Assembly (NCBI GenBank): GCA_002719955.1
Contig: PBFW01000002.1
Coordinates: forward strand, 70,205-122,618
Direction: 5' to 3'
Length of the DNA: 52,414 nt
From: Deltaproteobacteria bacterium
Lineage (GTDB): Bacteria; Myxococcota_A; UBA9160; UBA4427
In this document: piece by piece, positions 1 to 8,463 of the stretch
How positions within the stretch are numbered: position 1 is the first letter of the stretch
Layout of the letters: each line of letters opens with the position of its first letter
The notes under the pieces: generated by a model
Told to the model about the DNA's origin: nothing
Databases searched by the model: none
What the model saw: the letters and a program-made list of their open reading frames with translations, nothing else
Program-made: the position numbers and the translations under genes

Positions 1-636
1 CCTTCCCGGCGGTCGCGCCGAAGCCACGCCGAGCGGAGGGCGGAGACCCGCGCTCGCATCAAGCAGGCGGTGATCGAAGCCATTACGGAGGTCGGCTTCC
101 ATCGTACGACCGCAGCCGAAATCACCCGCCGATCGGGCGCGAGCTGGGGCGCCGCCCAGCACCATTTCGGAGACAAGAACGGCATCCTGCTCGCGGTTCT
201 GGTCGATTCCTTCAACCGTTTCGTCGCGGAGCTCGAGGGCGCCCCAAGCGAGACCGCATCCCTCGAGGAGCGCGTCATCTCCTTTGTCGATCGCGCTTGG
301 GCCCACCTCGGGAGCCCGCATTATCGCTGTACCTTCGAGATCCTGCTGAATCTATCCGCCCCGGATTGGGGCGCCGAAGAAGAGCCGCTTCGGAGCGAGA
401 TGCTCCGGGTCTGGGGGGATATCTGGGAACGCTTCTTCGGCGATGCCAAGCTTTCTCCCCGGCGACGAGTCGCGATACAGTTCTACGCCATCTCCGTTCT
501 CTCGGGGCTGGCGGCCATGAAGAAATTCGAGGGGCCGACGCCGGAGCGTCGGAAGACCGAATTGGCTTTTCTGAAGGACACACTCCTGCGCGAATTGGGA
601 TCAGCTGAAACGAGGGGGTCGGATGACATCGAGTGA
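1..636 (+). CDS. TetR/AcrR-family transcriptional regulator (5' truncated by window edge)
   Basis: A DNA-binding repressor of the TetR type. The reading frame is open from base 1, so the true start lies outside the window; a GTG at position 70 is only an internal candidate, because the residues before it already look like the first helix (RRAETRARIKQAVIEA). The helix-turn-helix follows directly (TTAAEITRRSGASWGAAQHHFG), with the usual HHFG motif at its end, then a helical ligand-binding domain. The last 14 bases overlap the start of the CoA-transferase gene downstream, so the two are probably co-transcribed and the regulator may control it. The ligand cannot be read from the sequence. Confidence 0.85.
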   Translation, partial: PSRRSRRSHAERRAETRARIKQAVIEAITEVGFHRTTAAEITRRSGASWGAAQHHFGDKNGILLAVLVDSFNRFVAELEGAPSETASLEERVISFVDRAWAHLGSPHYRCTFEILLNLSAPDWGAEEEPLRSEMLRVWGDIWERFFGDAKLSPRRRVAIQFYAISVLSGLAAMKKFEGPTPERRKTELAFLKDTLLRELGSAETRGSDDIE

Positions 637-3031
637 TGAGTCGGGTTGGCCCCTTGCGGGCGTACGGGTCCTGGAACTCGCGAGTGGAATCGCCGGATCC
701 TACGCCGCGAAACTTCTCTGTGACGCCGGGGCCGAGGTCCTGAAGCTCGAAGATCCAGGGGGAGATCCGCTGCGGCGATTCACCGCGACGGGCCAGCCGC
801 TCGAGTCCTCCGAAGATGCAGCGCTCTTTCGCTACCTCAACGCCTCGAAGCGTGGCGGGATCGTGGACTTCGAGGACGAGGAGGGGCGTGATTTCGCGCG
901 CCGACTCGCTTCCGCTTCGGATCTCGTGATCGAGAGTTTCGGTCCGGGCGGGCTTTCGCATCGCGGCCTGGACCCCGAGACCCTGCATGCGGAGAACCCC
1001 TCGCTGTCGCTGGTCTCGATCTCGCCCTGGGGACTCTCGGGCCCCTGGGCCGAGCGTCCCGCGACCGAGTTCACGCTCCAGGCGAATTGCGGATCCTCCC
1101 TGCGTCGCGGATTACCCGGGCGAACACCGGTCGCGGCGGGTGGGGAATTGGCGCTCTTCGCGACCGGCAGTTATGCCGCGGCGGGCGCTTTTGCCGCCTG
1201 GCTCTCGGCGCGGCGCACCGGATCGGGCCAACACGTCGATGTGTCGATCTTCGAGACGGTGATCACGGTCCTCACGACCTTCTTCGGATTGCGCGGGACC
1301 TGGATCGACGGGCCGATGGCGCAAGCCGCCGAGGCGCCTTCGATCGAACCCGCAAGCGATGGATGGGTCGGCGTGTGTACCTACACCGGGCAGCAGTGGC
1401 AGGATTTCTGCACCCTGATCGAGCGTCCCGATCTGGCCGAGGACGAGCGCTTCCTCCACTCATCCGAACGTTTCAAGGCACGCGAGCTGCTCCAGGAAGC
1501 GATCCATTCCTGGTCCAAGAAACGGACGGTCGACGAGATCGTCGAGCTGGCCAGTCTATTGCGCGTGCCCAGCGCCCCGGTCCTCGATGCGCGCGGCGTG
1601 CTCGCCTGTGATCATTTCGAGAAACGCGGCGTCTTCGTCGAAAATCCCCACGGCTTCCTCCAACCGCGTGCGCCCTACCGGATCGGAGACCACGCGTCGC
1701 GCCCGATCGGACGGGCACCCTCACTCAGAGAGCACACGGAGACGATCCGCGCCGAACTCGAAAGCCGAGAACCTCTTCGACGCAAGCCCGAGGGCGGCTC
1801 GGCGCTTCCCTTCGAGGGGCTTCGCATCATCGACCTGACGGCGTTCTGGGCCGGCCCCGCCATGACCGGCTTCTTTGCAGATCTGGGAGCCGATGTCATC
1901 AAGATCGAATCGATCCAGCGCCCCGATGGCATGCGATTCGTGGGGGCATCCGGCAACCAGCCACTCTGGGAGTGGTCCGAGGTCTTCCACGGGGTGAACT
2001 CGAGCAAACGCAGTGTCACGCTCAACCTGGACAGCGCAGAAGGAATCGATCTACTCCTGCGACTACTCGAAGATGCGGACGTCCTGGCCGAGAATGGCTC
2101 GGCGCGGGTACTCGAGAATTTCGGTCTCGGTTTCGAGCGGCTCCACGCGCATAATCCGCGTCTGGTCGTGCTCCGCATGCCGGCGTGGGGACTCGACGGC
2201 CCCTGGCGTGACCGCCCGGGGTTCGCGGCCAATATCGAGCAGGCCTCGGGGGTCGCTTGGATGACCGGTTATGCGGACGAACCCATGATGCCGCTGGCCT
2301 GTGACCCGATCGGCGGGACTCACGCGGCCTTCGCGCTGATGGGGGCGCTCGAAATGCGCCGACAGACGGGCGAGGGAGAGCTCGTCGAGTCCAGCCTGAT
2401 CGAGCCCGCCCTCAATGCGGCGGCCCAACAGATCGTTGAACTCCAGGCCTACGGCACGTTGCTCGCGCGCGACGAGAACCGCAGTCCCGTGGCGGCGCCC
2501 CAGGGCATCTACGCTTGTCAGGCCTCACAGGTGCCGGGCGATTCCGAATGGCTCGCCCTCTCGATCGTATCCGATTCCCAGTGGCAGTCACTCTGCCGGG
2601 TATTAGGCGAACCGCCCTGGGCCCTCGAGCCCGCGTTGACAACGAACGCGGGGCGTCGCGCTGTGCTGGATCAGATCGACCACGAAATTGCCGCCTGGTG
2701 CGCCGACCGAGGCGCAGTCGAGGCCGAGGCGCTACTGCTCGCGGCTGGGATCCCGGCCGCCGCAGGGCGCAATGCACACTATCTCCTGCCCAACGAACAA
2801 CTCGAACATCGGGGTTTCTTCCAGACCCTCGACCATCCGGTCACCGGCCACACCCCCTATCCGAACCTGCCCATGCGCTTCTCCGGATTCGGGGCTGGCC
2901 TGAAGACTTCACCGCCGCCCACGATCGGCCAGCATAATGACGAGGTGCTCGGAGGGCAGCTCGGGCTCAGCGCGGAGGAAATCGGCCGCCTGAGTGAAAA
3001 GAAGATCATCGGAGACCGTCCCGATTTCTGA
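623..3031 (+). CDS. Tandem (double-domain) CaiB/BaiF family III CoA-transferase
   Basis: An 802-residue protein with two consecutive family III CoA-transferase domains, the first about residues 9-385 (GVRVLELASGIAGSYAAKL) and the second about 398-795 (GLRIIDLTAFWAGPAMTGF). Family members move CoA from an acyl-CoA donor to a carboxylate, or act as acyl-CoA racemases, in the cytoplasm. Single-domain members are about 400 residues, so this is a natural tandem fusion. The second half keeps the aspartate that normally carries the covalent intermediate (Asp561 in ACDPIGGTHAAF). The first half has no aspartate at the equivalent place (GGELALFATGSY), so it may be a structural partner. The ATG lies inside the preceding regulator gene. 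Substrate unknown; activation of a carboxylic acid for degradation is likely. Confidence 0.88.
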   Translation: MTSSDESGWPLAGVRVLELASGIAGSYAAKLLCDAGAEVLKLEDPGGDPLRRFTATGQPLESSEDAALFRYLNASKRGGIVDFEDEEGRDFARRLASASDLVIESFGPGGLSHRGLDPETLHAENPSLSLVSISPWGLSGPWAERPATEFTLQANCGSSLRRGLPGRTPVAAGGELALFATGSYAAAGAFAAWLSARRTGSGQHVDVSIFETVITVLTTFFGLRGTWIDGPMAQAAEAPSIEPASDGWVGVCTYTGQQWQDFCTLIERPDLAEDERFLHSSERFKARELLQEAIHSWSKKRTVDEIVELASLLRVPSAPVLDARGVLACDHFEKRGVFVENPHGFLQPRAPYRIGDHASRPIGRAPSLREHTETIRAELESREPLRRKPEGGSALPFEGLRIIDLTAFWAGPAMTGFFADLGADVIKIESIQRPDGMRFVGASGNQPLWEWSEVFHGVNSSKRSVTLNLDSAEGIDLLLRLLEDADVLAENGSARVLENFGLGFERLHAHNPRLVVLRMPAWGLDGPWRDRPGFAANIEQASGVAWMTGYADEPMMPLACDPIGGTHAAFALMGALEMRRQTGEGELVESSLIEPALNAAAQQIVELQAYGTLLARDENRSPVAAPQGIYACQASQVPGDSEWLALSIVSDSQWQSLCRVLGEPPWALEPALTTNAGRRAVLDQIDHEIAAWCADRGAVEAEALLLAAGIPAAAGRNAHYLLPNEQLEHRGFFQTLDHPVTGHTPYPNLPMRFSGFGAGLKTSPPPTIGQHNDEVLGGQLGLSAEEIGRLSEKKIIGDRPDF

Positions 3032-3067
3032 TCCCGAAAGGAGCCCGGCATAATCCTCGGCAAATGC

Positions 3068-4156
3068 TCAGAATCGCGCCGGCGCTCGGTAGGAAAAGGT
3101 CGGGAGGTCGAGAACCGAGACGAAGCCCGGCGCCGCATCACAGACCACCGGGATCGCGTTCACGACGCGCATCGCGGTTCCTGTGATCCCGGCCGTATTA
3201 TGGTCGCCATCCTCCCCGACGGGCTCGATCTCGCAGGTAAGCGACGGAGATCCCTTGATCTCGATCTTGTAGCCGGAAGTCTTTCCGGGGGAGAGTCGAT
3301 CCCACTGTGAGCCGACGTCGTCGCGGAGTCGGTTCACGTGGGCGGCGACGATGGCCGGCTGGCCGGCGATGATCCCCTGCACTTCGAAACGCACGGCGGC
3401 GCAAGTCCCCTTCTCGATTCGCCCCATCGCGCACTCGAAGGTCTCGGGGGCCGGCAGGCGCTCGTGTTCCTCACGGATCTCGTCGAGCTTCATGCCGAAG
3501 GCATCTGCGAGCATCAGCACCATGCCTCCCCAACCGCCTTTCAACATGCCCGGCTGGAGCAGGGGCGCCGCATAATCGAGGGGGCGCCCGTAGCCGAAGA
3601 AGACGCCGGTAAAATCCGGATCCTCGTAGGTCGAGTAGTCCATCAATTCAGACACGCGAATCTGATCCACACGTTCGCAGACCTGCGCGAGCGCGATCGG
3701 GATGATGTCACCGGACCAACCGGGGTCGAATCCGGAGGTCAAGAAGGTCGTCCCGCCTTCTCGACAGGCTTCTTCGAGTCGTTTCCGAATCTTCGGACTC
3801 GAGAAGGGGGGGTAGACGAGCGAGACGATCGCCGTATTGACCACGTTCATGCCCGCGGACAACATTCGACAGAGGTCGTCGACGGTCTCGCGGATGCGGG
3901 ATTCGCCCTGTGCCGTGTAGCAGATGCAATCCGCGCCGAGCGCGAAGAGCGCCTCGATCGATTGCGTCGCGAGGATTCCGGTCGGCTCATCGATCTCGCA
4001 AAGCGACGCCGCGTCCAGACCGACCTTCTCTTCCGAGTGGGCGTGGACGCCTACCAGTTCGAGGCCGGGATGGCGGATGATGCCCGCGAGCGCCTTGCGT
4101 CCGGCGTTTCCCGTCGACCATTGAATCACGCGCAGCGGCTCTTGTTTCTGGGTCAT
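3068..4156 (-). CDS. Dihydrodipicolinate-reductase-like / 2,4-diaminopentanoate dehydrogenase family NAD(P)-binding protein
   Basis: A 362-residue Rossmann-fold protein of the family often annotated as dihydrodipicolinate reductase-like (COG3804). The nucleotide-binding loop is at the N-terminus (VIQWSTGNAGRKAL), as in 2,4-diaminopentanoate dehydrogenase and its many uncharacterised relatives in lipid-degrading actinobacteria and proteobacteria. The ATG at 4156 was chosen because the family begins just before this loop; the frame stays open upstream but that part is antisense to the neighbouring SDR gene. The start overlaps the stop of the upstream SDR by four bases (ATGA), so the two are translationally coupled. 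The neighbours suggest a role in acyl or alicyclic substrate oxidation rather than lysine synthesis. Confidence 0.75.
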   Translation of the reverse strand: MTQKQEPLRVIQWSTGNAGRKALAGIIRHPGLELVGVHAHSEEKVGLDAASLCEIDEPTGILATQSIEALFALGADCICYTAQGESRIRETVDDLCRMLSAGMNVVNTAIVSLVYPPFSSPKIRKRLEEACREGGTTFLTSGFDPGWSGDIIPIALAQVCERVDQIRVSELMDYSTYEDPDFTGVFFGYGRPLDYAAPLLQPGMLKGGWGGMVLMLADAFGMKLDEIREEHERLPAPETFECAMGRIEKGTCAAVRFEVQGIIAGQPAIVAAHVNRLRDDVGSQWDRLSPGKTSGYKIEIKGSPSLTCEIEPVGEDGDHNTAGITGTAMRVVNAIPVVCDAAPGFVSVLDLPTFSYRAPARF

Positions 4157-5079
4157 TTCGAGATTCCCCGATCCGCCCCAGCATCCGATACGCGCCGCGT
4201 GGGCTCGCCCGCCGCTTCGAGCATCTCGCGGATGGGCGCGAGCCCGGTCTCGTAGAGCACCCCCGGAAGCATGCCGCCGTCCATTTCGATGGTCGTCCCG
4301 TTGATCACGTCCACTTCTCCGGAGCAGAGAAAGACGGCCGTTCGCCCCACCTCCTCGGGCGTACCCGCCCGCCCGATGGGCACATTCTCGAAATAGTCCT
4401 CGCCCTGCTCCTGCCGGCCGAGCACGAGCCGCTCGAAATTGGCGGTCATGGTCGGCCCGAGGGCGAGACAGTTCACGCGGATCTTTGGACCCCACTCTTC
4501 GGCCAGCGATCGGGTCATGTGATTCATCCCGGATTTCGCCGCGCCGTAGGAGACGAGTGTCGGTGAGCCCGCCGCATGACCCGCCCCGCTCGAGATATTG
4601 ATGATCGATGAACGCCCGGACTGGCGCAGCATCTGACGGGCCGCGCGCAGGGCAAACCAGAGCGGGCTCGTCAGATTGTTCTGGATCGCGTGGGCGTGAT
4701 AGAGCGCCGTCCGCTCGAAATCGTCCTCGGCCCGCGGTGCCCCCTGGATCTTGGCAGCGAGGGGTGGGACCGATTCTGCGAGCGGAACGGGAACCGTTCC
4801 GCCCGCGTTGTTCACCAGGATATCTAGGCTTCCCCAGGTCTGGACGACCCGCTCGACGAAGGCGTCGACCTGTTGGAGATCCTCCTGATTGCAGACCCAC
4901 TGCGCAGAGCGCAGCCCCTCGTCGTCAATCCCCGCCGCGGCGGGAAGGGCCGGCAGCTCTCTTCGTGAACAGCCCACGACCGTCGCACCCGCCTCGAGCA
5001 GGCTTCGGGAGATCCCGACACCGACGCCCCGGCTCGTCCCCGTCACGATTGCGACCTTGCCTTCGAGTCGTCCACCCAT
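4153..5079 (-). CDS. Short-chain dehydrogenase/reductase (SDR)
   Basis: A classical NAD(P)-dependent SDR of 308 residues. Visible are the TGTSRGVG cofactor loop near residue 13, the NNAGG motif, and the catalytic Ser followed by Tyr-x-x-x-Lys in VSYGAAKSG, then the typical IRVNCLALGP segment. Its closing stretch, which runs on after the EMDGG motif, is longer than in most classical SDRs. The start at 5079 (MGGRLEGKVAIVTG) gives the usual N-terminus; frame-open sequence further upstream is not conserved-looking. It is the first gene of a two-gene minus-strand unit with the COG3804 dehydrogenase. A hydroxy/keto interconversion in a degradative pathway is likely; the substrate is unknown. Confidence 0.85.
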   Translation of the reverse strand: MGGRLEGKVAIVTGTSRGVGVGISRSLLEAGATVVGCSRRELPALPAAAGIDDEGLRSAQWVCNQEDLQQVDAFVERVVQTWGSLDILVNNAGGTVPVPLAESVPPLAAKIQGAPRAEDDFERTALYHAHAIQNNLTSPLWFALRAARQMLRQSGRSSIINISSGAGHAAGSPTLVSYGAAKSGMNHMTRSLAEEWGPKIRVNCLALGPTMTANFERLVLGRQEQGEDYFENVPIGRAGTPEEVGRTAVFLCSGEVDVINGTTIEMDGGMLPGVLYETGLAPIREMLEAAGEPTRRVSDAGADRGISK

Positions 5080-5276
5080 TGATTCACATGCCTCCGGTGC
5101 TGGCTGCCACCCAGCCGCGCCTCCCGACATTCTGACCCCCAGCCCCCGCGATCGCAACGCTCGAAAGGCCACCTCCGCAAAGCGAGTCGGCCCCTTCGCT
5201 CTCCGCCGCGATCGCGAGGAGCCCGATTCGCGAGTAGCAAACCTGGCGAACCGCCTCCCGGTGTTCCGGTGCAGGG

Positions 5277-5865
5277 GTGGATCTCGATTCGAAGGACGAC
5301 GTTTCTGAAGGGGCGAGATTGCAGATCACCCGAGAAACCCTGGACTCGGTAGTCGTAGGGGTCAACCTCATCCCGGGTTCGTTGCGCGACCAACTCGAAG
5401 GCGAACCCGTACTGCTCGTCTTCCTTCGCTTCTTCGGCTGTATCTTCGGCCTGGAAACCGTCGCCGACCTGCGGGCGCTTTCCGAAAAGAGGGCGGACCA
5501 TCCGAAGGTCATCTTCATTTCCGAAGCCAAGACGATCGAAACCCAGGCCTTCGTTCGTCGCTATTGGTCCGGTGCCGCGACCATCTCGGACCCCCGGCCC
5601 GAGATGGTCGCGGCATCCGGTGTCGGTCTAGAGTGTGCAGAAGAACTTTTCGCCGAGCGTCTTCCGGTCCGTGCGCCGCGCCCTCGACAAGGGCAACGAG
5701 CGCGACCCCCGTAACGGCAATGTCTTCAGGATGCCCGGCGCGTTCCTCGTCCAGGGCGACGAAGTGCTCTGGCACCACGATTTTCAGCACTCCGGCGAAT
5801 TGCCGGATTTCGAGAATCTGCCGCTCCCAAACCGCGACACCGAGCCCCGAGAATCCACAGTCTGA
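5277..5865 (+). pseudogene. Peroxiredoxin-like (AhpC/TSA, SelL-related) gene interrupted by one frameshift
   Basis: Two overlapping frames together make one thioredoxin-fold peroxiredoxin-like protein. The first part (GTG at 5277) holds the redox loop FLRFFGCIFGLETVADLR; the second part supplies the C-terminal half (SVFRSVRRALDKG, VFRMPGAFLVQGDEVLW). The switch is +1 near the TTTT run at 5647-5650, where the first frame goes out of register. The redox motif is Cys-x-x-Gly, while relatives usually have Cys or Sec at both ends. It may be a decayed gene, an assembly error in the T-run, or less likely programmed frameshifting. It is divergent from the SDR gene, with about 200 bases between. Confidence 0.65.
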
Positions 5866-6007
5866 TCCAGGAATGGATCCCTCCTGCCGACCTGGAAAGG
5901 ATGCGCGGGGACCTCTCTCCCATGAGACCGCCTCGAGCGCCCCCCGCGCACAAACGACCACCTCCACGGGACAGATGGCCCCAGCCATAGGTAGGAACGG
6001 GACCATC

Positions 6008-6024
6008 GGTCTCATTTTTAGACC
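6008..6024. promoter_or_regulatory. Inverted repeat GGTCT-N7-AGACC, possible operator upstream of P450 gene
   Basis: Perfect 5-bp arms separated by an A/T-rich 7-base spacer (GGTCTCATTTTTAGACC), about 100 bases upstream of the P450 start, in the 257-base gap between it and the broken peroxiredoxin gene. It could be a repressor site or a weak hairpin terminating the upstream gene. Nothing else was recognised in this gap. Confidence 0.25.
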
Positions 6025-6122
6025 ATGCTTCTCTCGTGTGGGCTCCTCCCGCCGGCACGGTTTCTGCACGCCATCGGAGGATTCGCACCCGCCCGATACG
6101 CACGCCCGATGAAGGAATTCCC

Positions 6123-7355
6123 ATGACCCAGATTGATGCACGCCGTCTGATCGACCCCGCCTGCTACGCCGAATATGGCTATCCCTTCGAGGAGTGGGCC
6201 ACTCTGCGCCGCGAAGCGCCCGTCTCCAAAATCGAAGTGCCGGGATGGCCGACGTATTGGGCGATCACGAAGCACGCGGACATCATCGAGATCTCGAAGC
6301 AACCGGATGCATTCCTCAACGCCCCCGGCATGACGATCGTCCGCGATCGGGAGCAGGAAGAATCCGATACGCCTCAGATCAAGACGATCATCAACATGGA
6401 TCCGCCCGAACACAAGCAGTTCCGGAAGGTCGCGAGCCCCTTCTTCACGCCACGCGCCATCAACGCGCTCGACCCGATGGTGCGCGACATCGCGCGCAAG
6501 CTCGTCGACGGACTCGGGCCCAGCGGCGAATGTGATTTCATCACCGACATCGCGTCGCTGCATCCCCTGAAGGTGATCGCGCGCATCCTCGGCGTACCGG
6601 AGTCCGACGAACCCTTCATCCTGAAGCTCACGAACGAGCTCTTCGGAAATGCGGACCCCGAGTTCCAACGCAGTGAAGACGGCATGGAGGCCATGAAGAA
6701 CCTCTTCATCGAGTTCTGGACCTATTTCGGCGAAATCATGCAGAATCGACGCGCGGAGCCCCGCGATGACCTCGCCAGCGTATTCGCGAATGCACGCATC
6801 GATGGTGAACCCATGGGCGAACTCGAGACCATGGGCTATTGCCTGATCGCCTTCACGGCGGGACACGAGACGACGCGGGGTTCGATCGGGGGCGGGCTAC
6901 ACGCTCTGATCGAGAATCCCGACCAACTCGCACTCTGGGGGCGCGAGCCGGAGATCACACCCAAAGCCATCGATGAAATCGTCCGCTTCGTCACACCGGT
7001 CAACCACATGGTGCGAACCGCGACGCGTGATTACGTCCTGCGCGGCCAGAAGATTCAGAAGGGGGATCGCCTGGTTCTCTTCTACGCCTCCGCGAATCGG
7101 GACGAAGAGGCCTTCGAGGCGCCGGACGAGCTTCACCTCGATCGCTTTCCGAACCGGCATCTGGGCTTCGGAATCGGCGAGCATTTCTGTCTGGGCGCAC
7201 ATCTGGCCCGCATGACGAGCGGATCGCTCTTCCGCGAGCTGGCCACACGTCTCGAACACGTCGAACTCGTGGGGGAGCCCTCGCGAACCGCATCGAACCT
7301 GGTGCCCGGACTCAAGCATATGCCCATCCGCTACAGACTCGCGCCCGCCCGCTGA
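6123..7355 (+). CDS. Cytochrome P450 monooxygenase
   Basis: A soluble bacterial-type P450 of 410 residues. The I-helix oxygen-binding motif is AGHETT, the K-helix ExxR is in DEIVRFVTP, and the heme-binding loop is FGIGEHFCLGAHLAR with the axial cysteine at residue 356. The style (MDPPEHKQFRKVASPFFTP before the C-helix) resembles actinobacterial P450s of the CYP124/125/142 neighbourhood that hydroxylate steroid side chains or branched lipids, but the subfamily cannot be fixed by eye. The start at 6123 is preceded by an AAGGA ribosome site; an upstream in-frame ATG at 6036 lacks one. No ferredoxin gene is adjacent, so electron partners must come from elsewhere. Confidence 0.92.
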   Translation: MTQIDARRLIDPACYAEYGYPFEEWATLRREAPVSKIEVPGWPTYWAITKHADIIEISKQPDAFLNAPGMTIVRDREQEESDTPQIKTIINMDPPEHKQFRKVASPFFTPRAINALDPMVRDIARKLVDGLGPSGECDFITDIASLHPLKVIARILGVPESDEPFILKLTNELFGNADPEFQRSEDGMEAMKNLFIEFWTYFGEIMQNRRAEPRDDLASVFANARIDGEPMGELETMGYCLIAFTAGHETTRGSIGGGLHALIENPDQLALWGREPEITPKAIDEIVRFVTPVNHMVRTATRDYVLRGQKIQKGDRLVLFYASANRDEEAFEAPDELHLDRFPNRHLGFGIGEHFCLGAHLARMTSGSLFRELATRLEHVELVGEPSRTASNLVPGLKHMPIRYRLAPAR

Positions 7356-7362
7356 TCGCGAA

Positions 7363-7376
7363 TTGGGTGAACCCAA
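7363..7376. terminator. Short hairpin after P450 gene
   Basis: TTGGGTGAACCCAA can form a 5-bp stem with a TGAA tetraloop eight bases after the P450 stop. There is no T-run, so it would be at best a weak terminator. The rest of the 167-base convergent gap to the desaturase gene shows nothing recognisable. Confidence 0.25.
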
Positions 7377-7522
7377 GAGAATCTCAAATGGTGGTCTTGC
7401 ACGACCTGCGAGAGGACCGCGCGCCTCGGGATCGGGTGGACCCGACCTGTCCCGGGAAGTGAGGGCGGATACGCCTGGAGGCTGCGTCCGTCAGGTCGCA
7501 GGCGAGCGCTCCGCGGCTCCTC

Positions 7523-8458
7523 CTAGACCGGGTCCTCACCCCTTGCGCTCGCCGCTTTGATACTCGACCAGGTGAAAGGCGAGATCAGCTGCTTCCACCA
7601 GGACATCGGGAAGGCGGAAAGCTCCGCGATGCCGATATCGGTGGGGGACTCGCAATCGCTCGGCAGATAGCGGCTGCCGAAGACGATATCCCAGAGGATC
7701 AGGTTCTGGCCGTAGTTGGTATTCGCCTCTCGAAGACTTCGGGAATGATGCCAGCGATGAAGCTCGGCCATGCTGAAGATCCAATTGAGCGGGCCACAGC
7801 GAACGGACAGATTCCCGTGCTGGAAGAGGCCGTGCACCGCAGAAACGACCATCCAGAGCGAGAGAACCTGCTCGTCCGCCCCGAGCGCGATGAGCGGGAT
7901 CGCGAAGCCGATATTCAGCAGAGCGATATCCACGACGTGAAAGCGAGCGGCATTGAGCCAATAGAGTCGCGGTGCGCTGTGGTGGGTCGCGTGGAAGCGC
8001 CATAGAAAATCGATCTCGTGCAACCAGCGATGGGCCCAGTACTGGAAGAACTCGACGATCACGAGGGCGAGCACGAGCTGAGCCAGAATCGACCAATCGG
8101 AGGGCCAGAGCTGCGAGCCGAAGCGCTCCGAGAGCAGGGCGCCGAGGGGAATCGCTACGAAAGCGAGCAGGGGGGCTGTCGCGATCCCCGTCACATTGAT
8201 CGATAACCACCACGCCACGTCGGTGGGCATGTCGCCGTGACCACGATTCCAGTCCGGAACATAGGGATAGAGGCGCTCAGCCAGGATCACCAGGGCATAG
8301 CCGAGAACGATCGGGGCGACAAACGCGGCGCGCGAGTCGGCGTTCTGCCCGAAGAGATAGATCGCCAGCCCCACGCAGGCGGCCATCGTCAGGGGGAAGA
8401 TTGACCAAGCGAAGAGAGCCTCGCCCGTCTTCGCCTCGACCGCTCGAATCTCTTCCAA
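7523..8458 (-). CDS. Sterol desaturase / fatty acid hydroxylase family membrane protein
   Basis: A 311-residue integral membrane di-iron oxidase. The histidine clusters that bind the metals are all visible: HRWLH at 143-147, HATHH at 156-160 and HRWHH at 234-238, with further histidines near 209-214. Hydrophobic segments near residues 20-36, 46-60, 86-108 and 124-140 would anchor it in the inner membrane. Members hydroxylate or desaturate sterols, fatty acids or carotenoids at the membrane surface. The start is TTG at 8458, five bases after the amidohydrolase stop, so the two genes form one unit; the next in-frame ATG would cut into the first membrane helix. With two P450s nearby, a lipid or sterol substrate is plausible. 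Confidence 0.85.
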   Translation of the reverse strand: MEEIRAVEAKTGEALFAWSIFPLTMAACVGLAIYLFGQNADSRAAFVAPIVLGYALVILAERLYPYVPDWNRGHGDMPTDVAWWLSINVTGIATAPLLAFVAIPLGALLSERFGSQLWPSDWSILAQLVLALVIVEFFQYWAHRWLHEIDFLWRFHATHHSAPRLYWLNAARFHVVDIALLNIGFAIPLIALGADEQVLSLWMVVSAVHGLFQHGNLSVRCGPLNWIFSMAELHRWHHSRSLREANTNYGQNLILWDIVFGSRYLPSDCESPTDIGIAELSAFPMSWWKQLISPFTWSSIKAASARGEDPV

Positions 8459-8463
8459 TGCCG

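Noticed and set aside
4157..4900. A long minus-strand frame that would extend the COG3804-type dehydrogenase to 610 residues
   Set aside because: The added part overlaps the SDR gene in another frame and has low-complexity Arg/Gly-rich sequence; the family start and ATGA overlap at 4156 explain the gene.
5420..5440. Possible Sec codon in the peroxiredoxin-like redox loop
   Set aside because: The codons give Cys-Ile-Phe-Gly without any TGA; the gene has only a frameshift.
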